Source: Molanna angustata
Taxonomy: Eukaryota; Arthropoda; Insecta; Trichoptera; Molannidae
NCBI GenBank assembly: GCA_963576475.1
Contig: OY754972.1
Span: 13,504,811 to 13,568,810, forward strand
Length of the DNA: 64,000 nucleotides
Reading direction: 5' to 3'
Shown: positions 1 to 12,709 of the stretch, one piece after another
Layout: every line of letters begins with the position of its first letter
How positions within the stretch are numbered: position 1 is the first letter of the stretch
Position numbers and translations under genes: made by a program
The notes under the pieces: generated by a model
What the model was told of the DNA's origin: nothing
The model's input: the letters and a program-made list of their open reading frames with translations, nothing else
Database searches by the model: none

Positions 1-400
1 TTTATCGGTCAAATGTCAAGTCAAATGTCAACCACGGTGTTGCCAGGATTTAAAGTACTAATTATTATTGGAGAGTTGCACGAAAAAATATTAATATTTA
101 TTACATGCTTATTTACAAGGAGTTTAAAATATCAATCTTTCTTAAATTAAACAATTTATTATTTTGTAAATTAATATTTTATAAGAATAACGTTTTTGTG
201 CGGAGGCGACAAACACAGCAGCGAAAAATAAAGCTTGCTCCGTGTCATGGTTTGTGAAACGCAAATTAAGAAACTAAAAGAGAAGCTTCGTTTGACTTCT
301 ACAATAGGGTTTGCAACCTTTTTAACCACTTTGCGGATTATAGGCGTTTGATTTAGATGAAACTCAGCAATCTTCGTATTGCCTGTATAATTAAAAATGG
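1..400. other. Left edge, non-coding, with paired GTCAAATGTCAA motifs
   Basis: No gene is supported here. The 12-mer GTCAAATGTCAA occurs twice back to back at 8-19 and 20-31, and once more just upstream of the TONSL start (43654-43665). Such direct copies can be promoter elements, but nothing here shows a transcription start. The rest is AT-rich sequence without an ORF of note. Confidence 0.4.
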
Positions 401-640
401 TCCCTCAGTGTCTCCCGTCCCTTCGGAGCCTCCCGTCTTTCAATGCCTCCTGTCCCTAAGTGCCACACGTCTCTTCAGTGTCTCCCGTCTCTTCAGGTCC
501 TTTTGTACCTCCCGTTCCATCAATGCCTCATACCCCTCTTCATTTCCTCCCTTGAGACATTTTAGTAACTTCAGACCCCTCAGTACCTTCAGATCGTTCA
601 GTACCTTCAGACCGTTCAGTACCTTCAGACCCCTCAGTAC
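400..640. repeat. Degenerate 18-bp minisatellite
   Basis: Four tandem 18-bp units, consensus CTTCAGACCCCTCAGTAC, lie at 569-586, 587-604, 605-622 and 623-640. Looser relatives (CTCCCGTC..TTCAGTG words) extend leftwards to about 400. An apparent 107-residue ORF spans the repeat but is a Ser/Phe/Arg product of the periodicity and is not called as a gene. Confidence 0.8.
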
Positions 641-735
641 CATCGACCGCCGGAGGCGGTCATTTACCGCGCAGCGGTAAAAGCCGGCTGCAAGCCCTAG
701 CTTAGAAGCTGAGCGAAGCGAAGCTTCTCAGCTAG
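641..735 (+). repeat. Hairpin-rich dispersed repeat module, copy 1
   Basis: Two perfect short hairpins stand next to each other. GACCGCC-GGA-GGCGGTC has a 7-bp stem and triloop. TTTACCGC-GCA-GCGGTAAA has an 8-bp stem and triloop. They are followed by a segment rich in AGCTGAGCGAAGCGAAGCTT, itself partly self-complementary with CTCAGCT. The same module recurs in opposite orientation at 55634-55740 inside TONSL intron 12, so it is an interspersed repeat or TE end. Family not recognised. Confidence 0.75.
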
Positions 736-746
736 TATTTAAATAT

Positions 747-833
747 TTTGTTTGGTACGTTTACACGAATTTTTATGTATTCTTACACTATACACATAGT
801 ATCGCCATCGTTGGAACTCATTTGGTACATGCA
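747..833 (-). mobile_element. Diverged terminal fragment of the 1.04-kb TE family
   Basis: The stretch TTTGGTAC...CTATACACATAGTATCGCCATCGTTGGAACTCAT...ACATGCAATTA follows the order of words seen at the left end of the 1.04-kb element (minus orientation, compare 22190-22261 and 36830-36893). It is much more diverged than those copies, suggesting an old insertion. Confidence 0.6.
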
Positions 834-913
834 ATTAATAAATGAAAAATATAACAGGTGTAAGTTAATGTACATATGTACTATAATATTAACATAGGAC
901 GAAAAACATATAC

Positions 914-1134
914 CTATAGTCTGTTTCTGAAGAGAATGACCAGTTTTAAGACTTTCTTTGTGAAGGTACTGTCTAAGTAAACGGTTAACTACTCACATGC
1001 GTCAGTCATTTGACCTTAACATCTATTTGAAATGTTGATGATTTGATAAAAATGGTTGTAAGGTGAGCATAAGACTGTCTAATGGGCAAAAAAAGCGCAA
1101 ACATCTAGTCATTCTTTCCAGAAACGGACTATAG
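914..1134. mobile_element. MITE with ~30-bp terminal inverted repeats
   Basis: The left end at 914-943 (CTATAGTCTGTTTCTG...) and the right end at 1105-1134 (...CAGAAACGGACTATAG) are inverted repeats over about 30 bp with only a few mismatches. The element is about 220 bp with no coding capacity. The palindromic TATA at the ends is compatible with a TA target duplication (Tc1/mariner-like), but the exact boundary is ambiguous for that reason. Confidence 0.7.
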
Positions 1135-2220
1135 TTACTACGCCATATACCATACATATTGAAATGTAATCTTGGAGAAGAATTATGTAACAGAAATAAG
1201 AATATTAGGAAAGAGTGTAAGACAAAAAAATGTATGATCAATGTGTAAATAATAATAAGGATATTTTTTTATAAAAACGACTGGGAAACAACATATCCAT
1301 TAATAAATAATTATCAACAGGAACAAATATATATATACATAATTGTAAACCGATTATTTCCCGCTTTGTAAGCAAATACAATAAGGCCGAAAAATACCTA
1401 GGTACTAGTTAGTAAATATCAATGACATCAAAATTAATAAGCAAGGAAACGAGGAGTTCTACAATATCAGTGCCGACAACATTAACATAACAATAACTTA
1501 AGGAATTTTAAACGTCACTCATTTGAAAACAAGATGGCGGAACGGATGATCCAACGAATTTAGGGTTATATTTTTAACTAAATTGATTCGACAGTCTTCA
1601 CGGTACAAGGATACATGTATTATTCGATAAAATCTTATTTATTTAATACGAACAAGCACAACACGAAAACATTATTATTATATAAACTTTTTTGATACTA
1701 CAATACTCAGTAGCAACTAACATCAAAAATAACAACGAACAAGATTGTGCCAAGATAAGGCGGCATTAATTTGTATTATACAAATATGTCCTTTAAAATA
1801 CTCTCGAGACAATGATAATATAATTACTTTATCAAATCAAACAATCCAAGAACACAGCGCTTGATATATAAACATAGGAAGGAACATGACTATTAAGTAC
1901 CTGTTTAAATTGCAAATTATACAACTTGGTAGCAATCTCTTAGCGAGATACACCCATGAGATGAAACTAAAGAAGTAGGTATACATATTATCAAATATTG
2001 TAGTGTTGGAAAAAATAATGCGTTTGTTGAAAGTTAAACGGCGTTTATAGCACGCTTGGGAACACTGGATGATGGGAAAATGGAGGGAAACGGCAGTTAG
2101 GTGGTACAATTAAAACGAAATCGTCGAATCAAAATAACAGGATTAATTAAAAGGATAATTTCATAAATACAAATATTGTAAAATAATAAACCGAACACAC
2201 AAAGTTAAATTTATGCATGG
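1135..2220. other. AT-rich intergenic stretch, nothing recognised
   Basis: About 1.1 kb without a supported gene. ORFs up to 90 codons occur on the minus strand but have no recognisable domain and low-complexity codon content. No tRNA-like, palindromic or tandem structure was seen. Confidence 0.5.
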
Positions 2221-2285
2221 ATACGGGAAGTATTATCATCATCATCACCATAAGCTCGACAGCCCTGGGTGGGCCTTGGCTGAAT

Positions 2286-2538
2286 CCAGGGGGGGCAAGT
2301 CTGGTCAACCATCGAAATCAAAACCCTCCATGTTTACCCATATCATGGATAGGTACATATATCATATGGAGTTCTTTAATATCCTAGCATTGTATAGAAC
2401 TCCATAATATGATAATTATATCCATGATATGGGCCTCTGCCTACCCCGTAAGGGACATGGCGTGATGGTATGTATGTATGTATATGGGTAAACATGGAGG
2501 GTTTTGATTTCGACGGTCGACCAGACTTGCCCCCCTGG
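2286..2538. mobile_element. MITE with long inverted repeats, interrupted by a nested LINE tail
   Basis: The left arm at 2286-2352 (AGGGGGGGCAAGTCTGG...AAACCCTCCATG) pairs with a right arm ending at 2538 (CATGGAGGGTTTTGATTT...CAGACTTGCCCCCCTGG). The inner part also folds back (CATATCATGGATA with its complement near 2415-2430). A second, cleaner copy of the same family lies at 49466-49618 in TONSL intron 5. The right arm here is split by a 48-bp nested insertion (2434-2481). Confidence 0.8.
2434..2481 (+). mobile_element. Nested 48-bp LINE 3' end with target duplication
   Basis: The insert starts CCTCTGCCTACCCCGTAAGG, continues with GACATGGCGTGATGG and ends in TATG repeats. It is flanked by a direct 7-bp duplication ATATGGG (2427-2433 and 2482-2488). 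The same words occur on the minus strand at 23850-23905 at the end of a LINE ORF, so this is an extremely 5'-truncated retrotransposition event inside the MITE. Confidence 0.75.
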
Positions 2539-2589
2539 AGTCGTTCTCCAGTTTCTAATATCTGCTATGGATGCATCCTGCCCCCCCAT

Positions 2590-2765
2590 GCAACATGCCA
2601 TTTAAGCTAAGCGTTATCTCTTAACGCTTGTGGGACAGAGAGTGTGAGGTGTTTCGAGGGGTTTTTGTCGTCCATTCCGATTATGTGACCAGTCTATCTC
2701 AAGCGCCCTATCTTGACGGAACTGATCACATTGGGGTCTCCATAGATCTCATATAGCTCCCTGTT
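2590..2765 (-). pseudogene. LINE ORF2 C-terminal remnant
   Basis: Read on the minus strand the DNA encodes ELYEIYGDPNVISSVKIGRL, then a stop, then TGHIIGMDDKNPSKHL. This is the typical tail of insect non-LTR reverse transcriptase ORFs (ELY.LYG.P.I...IK..RLRW.GH..RMD). An in-frame stop replaces the expected Trp. It is a dead fragment. Confidence 0.65.
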
Positions 2766-2832
2766 GTATCGATGACGTCAACCGTTATTCTATCTTATTG
2801 TCCCGTAGATCGATCAAAGAATCTTTCTCAAA

Positions 2833-2930
2833 ACATGTATGTCAGAATAGGATAGTGTGGAGATTAGTATTTTTTCTCCTCCATAATCTAAACAGCTTAA
2901 TGGTATGTACCTATAATGTATGTCTGGAGA
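2833..2930 (+). mobile_element. Diverged internal fragment of the 1.04-kb TE family
   Basis: Words such as ATGTATGTCAGAATAGGATAGTGTGGAG and AATGGTATGTACC...TGTCTGGAGATTGA match in order the first quarter of the 1.04-kb element (compare 30105-30200). Neither terminus is present. Confidence 0.55.
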
Positions 2931-3057
2931 TTGAACTTTTTTGTACCAGAACTTCATAGTCGAGCACGTAGGCATCGTCTCTTATATGATCGTCACAGTC
3001 GCACAAATCTTCACATGAACTCACCAATAGGACGAGTTTCGTCTTATCTAAATATAA

Positions 3058-3085
3058 TAAACTACCTGACCCGGCGAACTTCGTA
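3058..3085 (+). repeat. Short LINE-tail-like word
   Basis: CCTGACCCGGCGAACTTCGT followed by ACCGCC resembles the conserved 3'-end word seen next to many insect RTE-like elements. Too short to classify. A related word (CGGGCAACGCCGTGCGGGTC) is at about 26475-26500. Confidence 0.35.
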
Positions 3086-3203
3086 CCGCCTCAGTCAATG
3101 GAAGTCGTGTTAACTTTTAACTAAACCTTATTTATGATTTTATCGACGTAATAAAATGAATAAAAAAACGAGTGGGTTGTGGCCAACACTAAACTCTCCA
3201 CAC

Positions 3204-6200
3204 CACAAATATTGACAATGAAATATTTTATTCATTCTAAATTTTACTACCAAGAATATAAATTTTCTAACGATAGTATATTTTCATGTTAAGATAGACA
3301 AACTATTAATGCAGTATGGTGAAGAATTCTAATGTTGTATGAAATATTTTAATAAAAGCAGATAAATTTTGTTTTAAAGGACGTTAGAGCATTTTGACAA
3401 TTTTGACACGTAATATCATATGAAGAAATTTTTGTTATTTATGAAAAGCTAATCAGTTCGATGTTCAAGCTCTTTACATTATAACATGAAATCAAATTAC
3501 TGAACTTTTCCATACATAAGAAATTTATCTTATTATATACATTTTTATTCATACTAAATTTTACTACCAGGAAAATAAATTTCTATCGACAGTATATTTT
3601 TATGTTAAGATAGACAAACTATTATTGCAGTATGGTGTAGAATGCTTATGTTGTATGAAATATTTTAATAAAAGCAGATAAATTTTGTTTTAAAGGACGC
3701 GAAAGCATTTTCCAAATTTTGACAGGTGATATCATATGAAGAAATTTTTTGTTATTTATGGAAAGCTAATCAGTTCTATGTTCAAGCTCTTAACATTATA
3801 ACATGAAATCAAATTACTGAACTTTTCCATACATAGAAATTTATCTAATTACATTTTTATTCATACTAAATGTTACTACCAGGAATATAAATTTTCTTCC
3901 GATAGTATATTTTTATGTTAAGATAGACAAACTATTAATGCAGTATAGTGAAGAATGCTTATGTTGTATGAAATATTTTAAAAAAAGCAGATAAATTTTG
4001 TTTTAAAGAACGCGAGAGCATTTTTCAAATTTTGACAGGTGATATCATATGAAGAATTTTTTTGTTATTTATGGAAAGCTAATCAGTTCTATGTTCAAGC
4101 TCTTTACATTATATCATGAAATCAAATTACTACACGTTTCCATACATAGAAATTTATCTAATTACATTTTTATTCATACTAAATGTTACTATCAGGAATA
4201 TAAATTTTCTTCCGATAGTATATTTTTATGTTATGATAAACAAACTATTAATGCAGTATAGTGAAGAATGCTTATGTTGTATGAAATATTTTAAAAAAAG
4301 CAGATAAATTTTGTTTTAAAGAACGCGAGAGCATTTTCAAAATTTTGACACGTGATATTATATGAAGATTTTTTTTGTTATTTATGGAAAACTAATCAGT
4401 TCTATGTTCAAGCTCTTTACATTATAACATGAAATCAAATTACTGAACTTTTCCATACATAGAAATTTATCTAATTACATTATTATTCATACTAAATGTT
4501 ACTATCAGGAATATAAATTTTCTTCCGATAGTATATTTTTATGATAAGATAGACAAACTTTTAATGCAGTATGGTGTAGAATGCTTATGTTGTATGAAAT
4601 ATTTTAAAAAAAGCAGATAAATTTTGTTCTAAAGAACGCGAGAGCATTTTCCAAATTTTGACAGGTGATATCATATGAAGATTTTTTTTGTTATTTATGG
4701 AAAGCTAATCAGTTCTATGTTCAAGCTCTTTACATTATAACATGAAATCAAATTACTGAACTTTTCCATACATAGAAATTTATCTAATTACATTTTTATT
4801 CATACTAAATGTTACTACCAGGAATATAAATTTTCTTCCGATAGTATATTTTTATGTTAAGATAAACAAAATATTAATGCAGTATAGTGAAGAATACTTA
4901 TGTTGTATGAAATATTTTAAAAAAAGCAGATAAATTTTGTTTTAAAGAACGCGAGAGCATTTTCAAAATTTTGACACGTGATATTATATGAAGATTTTTT
5001 TTGTTATTTATGGAAAGCTAATCAGTTCTATGTTCAAGCTCTTTACATTATAACATGAAATCAAATTACTGAACTTTTCCATACATAGAAATTTATCTAA
5101 TTACATTATTATTCATACTAAATGTTACTATCAGGAATATAAATTTTCTTCCGATAGTATATTTTTATGATAAGATAGACAAACTTTTAATGCAGTATGG
5201 TGTAGAATGCTTATGTTGTATGAAATATTTTAAAAAAAGCAGATAAATTTTGTTCTAAAGAACGCGAGAGCATTTTCCAAATTTTGACAGGTGATATCAT
5301 ATGAAGATTTTTTTTGTTATTTATGGAAAGCTAATCAGTTCTATGTTCAAGCTCTTTACATTATAACATGAAATCAAATTACTGAACTTTTCCATACATA
5401 GAAATTTATCTAATTACATTTTTATTCATACTAAATGTTACTACCAGGAATATAAATTTTCTTCCGATAGTATATTTTTATGTTAAGATAGACAAACTAT
5501 TAATGCAGTATAGTGAAGAATGCTTACGTTGTATGAAATATTTTAAAAAAAGCAGATAAATTTTGTTTTAAAGAACGCGAGAGCATTTTTCAAATTTTGA
5601 CAGGTGATATCATATGAAGAATTTTTTTGTTATTTATGGAAAGCTAATCAGTTCGTTGTTCAAGCTCTTTACATTATATCATGAAATCAAATTACTACAC
5701 GTTTCCATACATAGAAATTTATCTAATTACATTTTTATTCATACTAAATGTTACTACCAGGAATATAAATTTTCTTCCGATAGTATATTTTTATGTTAAG
5801 ATAAACAAAATATTAATGCAGTATAGTGAAGAATGCTTATGTTGTATGAAATATTTTAAAAAAAGCAGATAAATTTTGTTTTAAAGAACGCGAGAGCATT
5901 TTCAAAATTTTGACACGTGATATTATATGAAGATTTTTTTTGTTATTTATGGAAAGCTAATCAGTTCTATGTTCAAGCTCTTTACATTATAACATGAAAT
6001 CAAATTACTGAACTTTTCCATACATAGAAATTTATCTAATTACATTATTATTCATACTAAATGTTACTATCAGGAATATAAATTTTCTTCCGATAGTATA
6101 TTTTTATGATAAGATAGACAAACTTTTAATGCAGTATGGTGTAGAATGCTTATGTTGTATGAAATATTTTAAAAAAAGCAGATAAATTTTGTTCTAAAGA

Positions 6201-8695
6201 ACGCGAGAGCATTTTCCAAATTTTGACAGGTGATATCATATGAAGATTTTTTTTGTTATTTATGGAAAGCTAATCAGTTCTATGTTCAAGCTCTTTACAT
6301 TATAACATGAAATCAAATTACTGAACTTTTCCATACATAGAAATTTATCTAATTACATTTTTATTCATACTAAATGTTACTACCAGGAATATAAATTTTC
6401 TTCCGATAGTATATTTTTATGTTAAGATAGACAAACTATTAATGCAGTATAGTGAAGAATGCTTACGTTGTATGAAATATTTTAAAAAAAGCAGATAAAT
6501 TTTGTTTTAAAGAACGCGAGAGCATTTTTCAAATTTTGACAGGTGATATCATATGAAGAATTTTTTTGTTATTTATGGAAAGCTAATCAGTTCGTTGTTC
6601 AAGCTCTTTACATTATATCATGAAATCAAATTACTACACGTTTCCATACATAGAAATTTATCTAATTACATTTTTATTCATACTAAATGTTACTACCAGG
6701 AATATAAATTTTCTTCCGATAGTATATTTTTATGTTAAGATAAACAAAATATTAATGCAGTATAGTGAAGAATGCTTATGTTGTATGAAATATTTTAAAA
6801 AAAGCAGATAAATTTTGTTTTAAAGAACGCGAGAGCATTTTTCAAATTTTGACAGGTGATATCATATGAAGAATTTTTTTGTTATTTATGGAAAGCTAAT
6901 CAGTTCGTTGTTCAAGCTCTTTACATTATATCATGAAATCAAATTACTACACGTTTCCATACATAGAAATTTATCTAATTACATTTTTATTCATACTAAA
7001 TGTTACTACCAGGAATATAAATTTTCTTCCGATAGTATATTTTTATGTTAAGATAAACAAAATATTAATGCAGTATAGTGAAGAATGCTTATGTTGTATG
7101 AAATATTTTAAAAAAAGCAGATAAATTTTGTTTTAAAGAACGCGAGAGCATTTTCAAAATTTTGACACGTGATATCATATGAAGATTTTTTTTGTTATTT
7201 ATGGAAAGCTAATCAGTTCTATGTTCAAGCTCTTTACATTATAACATGAAATCAAATTACTGAACTTTTCCATACATAGAAATTTATCTAATTACATTTT
7301 TATTCATACTAAATGTTACTACCAGGAATATAAATTTTCTTCCGATAGTATATTTTTATGTTAAGATAAACAAAATATTAATGCAGTATAGTGAAGAATG
7401 CTTATGTTGTATGAAATATTTTAAAAAAAGCAGATAAATTTTGTTTTAAAGAACGCGAGAGCATTTTCAAAATTTTGACACGTGATATTATATGAAGATT
7501 TTTTTTGTTATTTATGGAAAGCTAATCAGTTCTATGTTCAAGCTCTTTACATTATAACATGAAATCAAATTACTGAACTTTTCCATACATAGAAATTTAT
7601 CTAATTACATTATTATTCATACTAAATGTTACTATCAGGAATATAAATTTTCTTCCGATAGTATATTTTTATGTTAAGATAGACAAACTATTAATACAGT
7701 ATAGTGAAGAATGCTTATGTTGTATGAAATATTTTAAAAAAAGCAGATAAATTTTGTTTTAAAGAACGCGAGAGCATTTTTCAAATTTTGACAGGTGATA
7801 TCATATGAAGAATTTTTTTGTTATTTATGGAAAGCTAATCAGTTCTATGTTCAAGCTCTTTACATTATATCATGAAATCAAATTACTACACGTTTCCATA
7901 CATAGAAATTTATCTAATTACATTTTTATTCATACTAAATGTTACTATCAGGAATATAAATTTTCTTCCGATAGTATATTTTTATGTTATGATAAACAAA
8001 CTATTAATGCAGTATAGTGAAGAATGCTTATGTTGTATGAAATATTTTAAAAAAAGCAGATAAATTTTGTTTTAAAGAACGCGAGAGCATTTTCAAAATT
8101 TTGACACGTGATATTTTATGAAGATTTTTTTTGTTATTTATGGAAAACTAATCAGTTCTATGTTCAAGCTCTTTACATTATAACATGAAATCAAATTACT
8201 GAACTTTTCCATACATAGAAATTTATCTAATTACATTATTATTCATACTAAATGTTACTATCAGGAATATAAATTTTCTTCCGATAGTATATTTTTATGT
8301 TAAGATAAACAAACTATTAATGCAGTATAGTGAAGAATGCTTATGTTGTATGAAATATTTTAAAAAAAGCAGATAAATTTTGTTCTAAAGAACGCGAGAG
8401 CATTTTCCAAATTTTGACAGGTGATATCATATGAAGATTTTTTTTGTTATTTATGGAAAGCTAATCAGTTCTATGTTCAAGCTCTTTACATTATAACATG
8501 AAATCAAATTACTAAACGTTTCCATACATAGTAATTTATCTAATTACATTTTTATTCATACTAAATGTTACTACCAGGAATATAAATTTTCTTCCGATAG
8601 TATATTTTTATGTTAAGATAGACAAACTATTAATGCAGTATAGTGAAGACTGCTTATGTTGTATGAAATATTTTAAAAAAAGCAGATAAATTTTG
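3204..8695 (+). repeat. 313-bp satellite array, block 1
   Basis: About 17.5 monomers. The 313-bp spacing is exact between neighbouring copies (6553 and 6866, 7492 and 7805). The first two or three monomers (3204-3900) are diverged and have small indels; the inner ones are nearly identical, as expected if the array homogenises from within. Each unit carries the words GATATCATATGAAG, TTATTTATGGAAAGCTAATC and GAACGCGAGAGCATTTT. Two overlapping 61-70-codon ORFs recur in a subset of units; they share the satellite's composition and are not called as genes. Confidence 0.9.
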
Positions 8696-9546
8696 TTTCA
8701 AAGAGCGTTAGAGCATTTTGACAATGTTTACACGTGATATCATATGAAGAAATTATATGATATCTATGAAAAGCTAATCAGTTCTAAGTTCAAGCTATTA
8801 ATATTCTTCTATCAATATGAAATCAATGAACTGATCATTGCCAAATATAAAAAAATTCTCTTGTTACATATAAGTTTCATACAAATATCCATTAAATAAA
8901 ATATAATTTTTGAAACCGTTGAATATTTTTCTTTTAACATTGACCAACTTTGAATACAATTTTATGAAGATTCTTGGTGTTGTATAAATAGTTGAAACCA
9001 AATTAAAATATCTCTAATTTCCAGGTCGTGAGAGCATTTTTTCAGTTTTAATAGATGAAATCATAAAGAAACATTGGGAAAAAATGAACCGTTGTCTATG
9101 GAAAACTAATCAGCTCTAAGTTTATGGACTTAACACATGTGATATCAATATGAAGTCAATCGGACTTATAGTTTGGGCTGCAGAGAGGACACAAAAAAAA
9201 AACAACGTAAATGATGAATTCATAGAGAAGAAATCAAAAGTTGTCTATGGAAAACTAATCAGCTCTAGGTCTTTGCACTTTACACATATGATGTTAATAT
9301 GAAGTCGATCAGACTTATAGTTTGGGCTGTAGAGAGGACACAAAAAAGATAAATGCTACGGCGTTCGGCGTACGGCGTACGGCGTACGGCGTACGGCGTA
9401 CAGCGTATACGCCATACACACAAACACATCACGACGAAACTCATAGTGTGCATTCTCTACATGATACCCATTGAGAAATTGATGTAAAAAAAATACGCTT
9501 AAATTTTGCGAAATCATGACTCTCCCCTATTCCATAGTGTGGAGAG
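8696..9546 (+). repeat. Composite tail module, copy 1
   Basis: The module starts with two or three strongly diverged monomers (GCGTTAGAGCATTTTGACAA). Next come two related segments each containing GGACTTATAGTTTGGGCTG or CAGACTTATAGTTTGGGCTG, then a CGGCGTA 7-bp minisatellite (seven units, 9358-9407), then a unique segment ending in the hairpin ACTCTCCCCTATTCCATAGT-GTGGAGAGT. The array restarts mid-monomer right after the end. Confidence 0.85.
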
Positions 9547-11879
9547 TAATAATAATAAACTGTTTTTTCTAGTATATAATTTTTCTTCCGATAGTATATT
9601 TTTATGATAAGATAGACAAACTTTTAATGCAGTATGGTGTAGAATGCTTATGTTGTATGAAATATTTTAAAAAAAGCAGATAAATTTTGTTCTAAAGAAC
9701 GCGAGAGCATTTTCCAAATTTTGACAGGTGATATCATATGAAGATTTTTTTTGTTATTTATGGAAAGCTAATCAGTTCTATGTTCAAGCTCTTTACATTA
9801 TAACATGAAATCAAATTACTGAACTTTTCCATACATAGAAATTTATCTAATTACATTTTTATTCATACTAAATGTTACTACCAGGAATATAAATTTTCTT
9901 CCGATAGTATATTTTTATGTTAAGATAAACAAAATATTAATGCAGTATAGTGAAGAATGCTTATGTTGTATGAAATATTTTAAAAAAAGCAGATAAATTT
10001 TGTTTTAAAGAACGCGAGAGCATTTTCAAAATTTTGACACGTGATATTATATGAAGATTTTTTTTGTTATTTATGGAAAGCTAATCAGTTCTATGTTCAA
10101 GCTCTTTACATTATAACATGAAATCAAATTACTGAACTTTTCCATACATAGAAATTTATCTAATTACATTTTTATTCATACTAAATGTTACTACCAGGAA
10201 TATAAATTTTCTTCCGATAGTATATTTTTATGTTAAGATAAACAAAATATTAATGCAGTATAGTGAAGAATGCTTATGTTGTATGAAATATTTTAAAAAA
10301 AGCAGATAAATTTTGTTTTAAAGAACGCGAGAGCATTTTCAAAATTTTGACACGTGATATTATATGAAGATTTTTTTTGTTATTTATGGAAAGCTAATCA
10401 GTTCTATGTTCAAGCTCTTTACATTATAACATGAAATCAAATTACTGAACTTTTCCATACATAGAAATTTATCTAATTACATTTTTATTCATACTAAATG
10501 TTACTACCAGGAATATAAATTTTCTTCCGATAGTATATTTTTATGTTAAGATAAACAAAATATTAATGCAGTATAGTGAAGAATGCTTATGTTGTATGAA
10601 ATATTTTAAAAAAAGCAGATAAATTTTGTTTTAAAGAACGCGAGAGCATTTTCAAAATTTTGACACGTGATATTATATGAAGATTTTTTTTGTTATTTAT
10701 GGAAAGCTAATCAGTTCTATGTTCAAGCTCTTTACATTATAACATGAAATCAAATTACTGAACTTTTCCATACATAGAAATTTATCTAATTACATTTTTA
10801 TTCATACTAAATGTTACTACCAGGAATATAAATTTTCTTCCGATAGTATATTTTTATGTTAAGATAGACAAACTATTAATGCAGTATAGTGAAGAATGCT
10901 TACGTTGTATGAAATATTTTAAAAAAAGCAGATAAATTTTGTTTTAAAGAACGCGAGAGCATTTTTCAAATTTTGACAGGTGATATCATATGAAGAATTT
11001 TTTTGTTATTTATGGAAAGCTAATCAGTTCTATGTTCAAGCTCTTTACATTATATCATGAAATCAAATTACTACACGTTTCCATACATAGAAATTTATCT
11101 AATTACATTTTTATTCATACTAAATGTTACTATCAGGAATATAAATTTTCTTCCGATAGTATATTTTTATGTTATGATAAACAAACTATTAATGCAGTAT
11201 AGTGAAGAATGCTTATGTTGTATGAAATATTTTAAAAAAAGCAGATAAATTTTGTTTTAAAGAACGCGAGAGCCTTTTCAAAATTTTGACACGTGATATT
11301 ATATGAAGATTTTTTTGTTATTTATGGAAAACTAATCAGTTCTATGTTCAAGCTCTTTACATTATAACATGAAATCAAATTACTGAACTTTTCCATACAT
11401 AGAAATTTATCTAATTACATTATTATTCATACTAAATGTTACTATCAGGAATATAAATTTTCTTCCGATAGTATATTTTTATGTTAAGATAAACAAACTA
11501 TTAATGCAGTATAGTGAAGAATGCTTATGTTGTATGAAATATTTTAAAAAAAGCAGATAAATTTTGTTCTAAAGAACGCGAGAGCATTTTCCAAATTTTG
11601 ACAGGTGATATCATATGAAGATTTTTTTTGTTATTTATGGAAAGCTAATCAGTTCTATGTTCAAGCTCTTTACATTATAACATGAAATCAAATTACTAAA
11701 CGTTTCCATACATAGAAATTTATCTAATTACATTTTTATTCATACTAAATGTTACTACCAGGAATATAAATTTTCTTCCGATAGTATATTTTTATGTTAA
11801 GATAGACAAACTATTAATGCAGTATAGTGAAGACTGCTTATGTTGTATGAAATATTTTAAAAAAAGCAGATAAATTTTG
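9547..11879 (+). repeat. 313-bp satellite array, block 2
   Basis: About 7.5 monomers. It begins with the junction TAATAATAATAAACTG followed by the second half of a monomer (TTTTCTTCCGATAGTATATT), so the tail module is joined into the repeat at a fixed internal point. Confidence 0.9.
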
Positions 11880-12709
11880 TTTCAAAGAGCGTTAGAGCAT
11901 TTTGACAATGTTTACACGTGATATCATATGAAGAAATTATATGATATCTATGAAAAGCTAATCAGTTCTAAGTTCAAGCTATTAATATTCTTCTATCAAT
12001 ATGAAATCAATGAACTGATCATTGCCAAATATAAAAAAATTCTCTTGTTACATATAAGTTTCATACAAATATCCATTAAATAAAATATAATTTTTGAAAC
12101 CGTTGAATATTTTTCTTTTAACATTGACCAACTTTGAATACAATTTTATGAAGATTCTTGGTGTTGTATAAATAGTTGAAACCAAATTAAAATATCTCTA
12201 ATTTCCAGGTCGTGAGAGCATTTTTTCAGTTTTAATAGATGAAATCATAAAGAAACATTGGGAAAAAATGAACCGTTGTCTATGGAAAACTAATCAGCTC
12301 TAAGTTTATGGACTTAACACATGTGATATCAATATGAAGTCAATCGGACTTATAGTTTGGGCTGCAGAGAGGACACAAAAAAAAAACAACGTAAATGATG
12401 AATTCATAGAGAAGAAATCAAAAGTTGTCTATGGAAAACTAATCAGCTCTAGGTCTTTGCACTTTACACATATGATGTTAATATGAAGTCGATCAGACTT
12501 ATAGTTTGGGCTGTAGAGAGGACACAAAAAAGATAAATGCTACGGCGTACGGCGTACGGCGTACAGCGTATACGCCATACACACAAACACATCACGACGA
12601 AACTCATAGTGTGCATTCTCTACATGATACCCATTGAGAAATTGATGTAAAAAAAATACGCTTAAATTTTGCGAAATCATGACTCTCCCCTATTCCATAG
12701 TGTGGAGAG
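11880..12709 (+). repeat. Composite tail module, copy 2
   Basis: Nearly identical to copy 1, but the CGGCGTA minisatellite has only four units (12542-12570). It ends with the same hairpin and GTGTGGAGAG at 12700-12709. Confidence 0.85.

Noticed and set aside
357..680. 107-codon ORF rich in Ser, Phe and Arg
   Set aside because: It is the translation of an 18-bp minisatellite running into the hairpin module.
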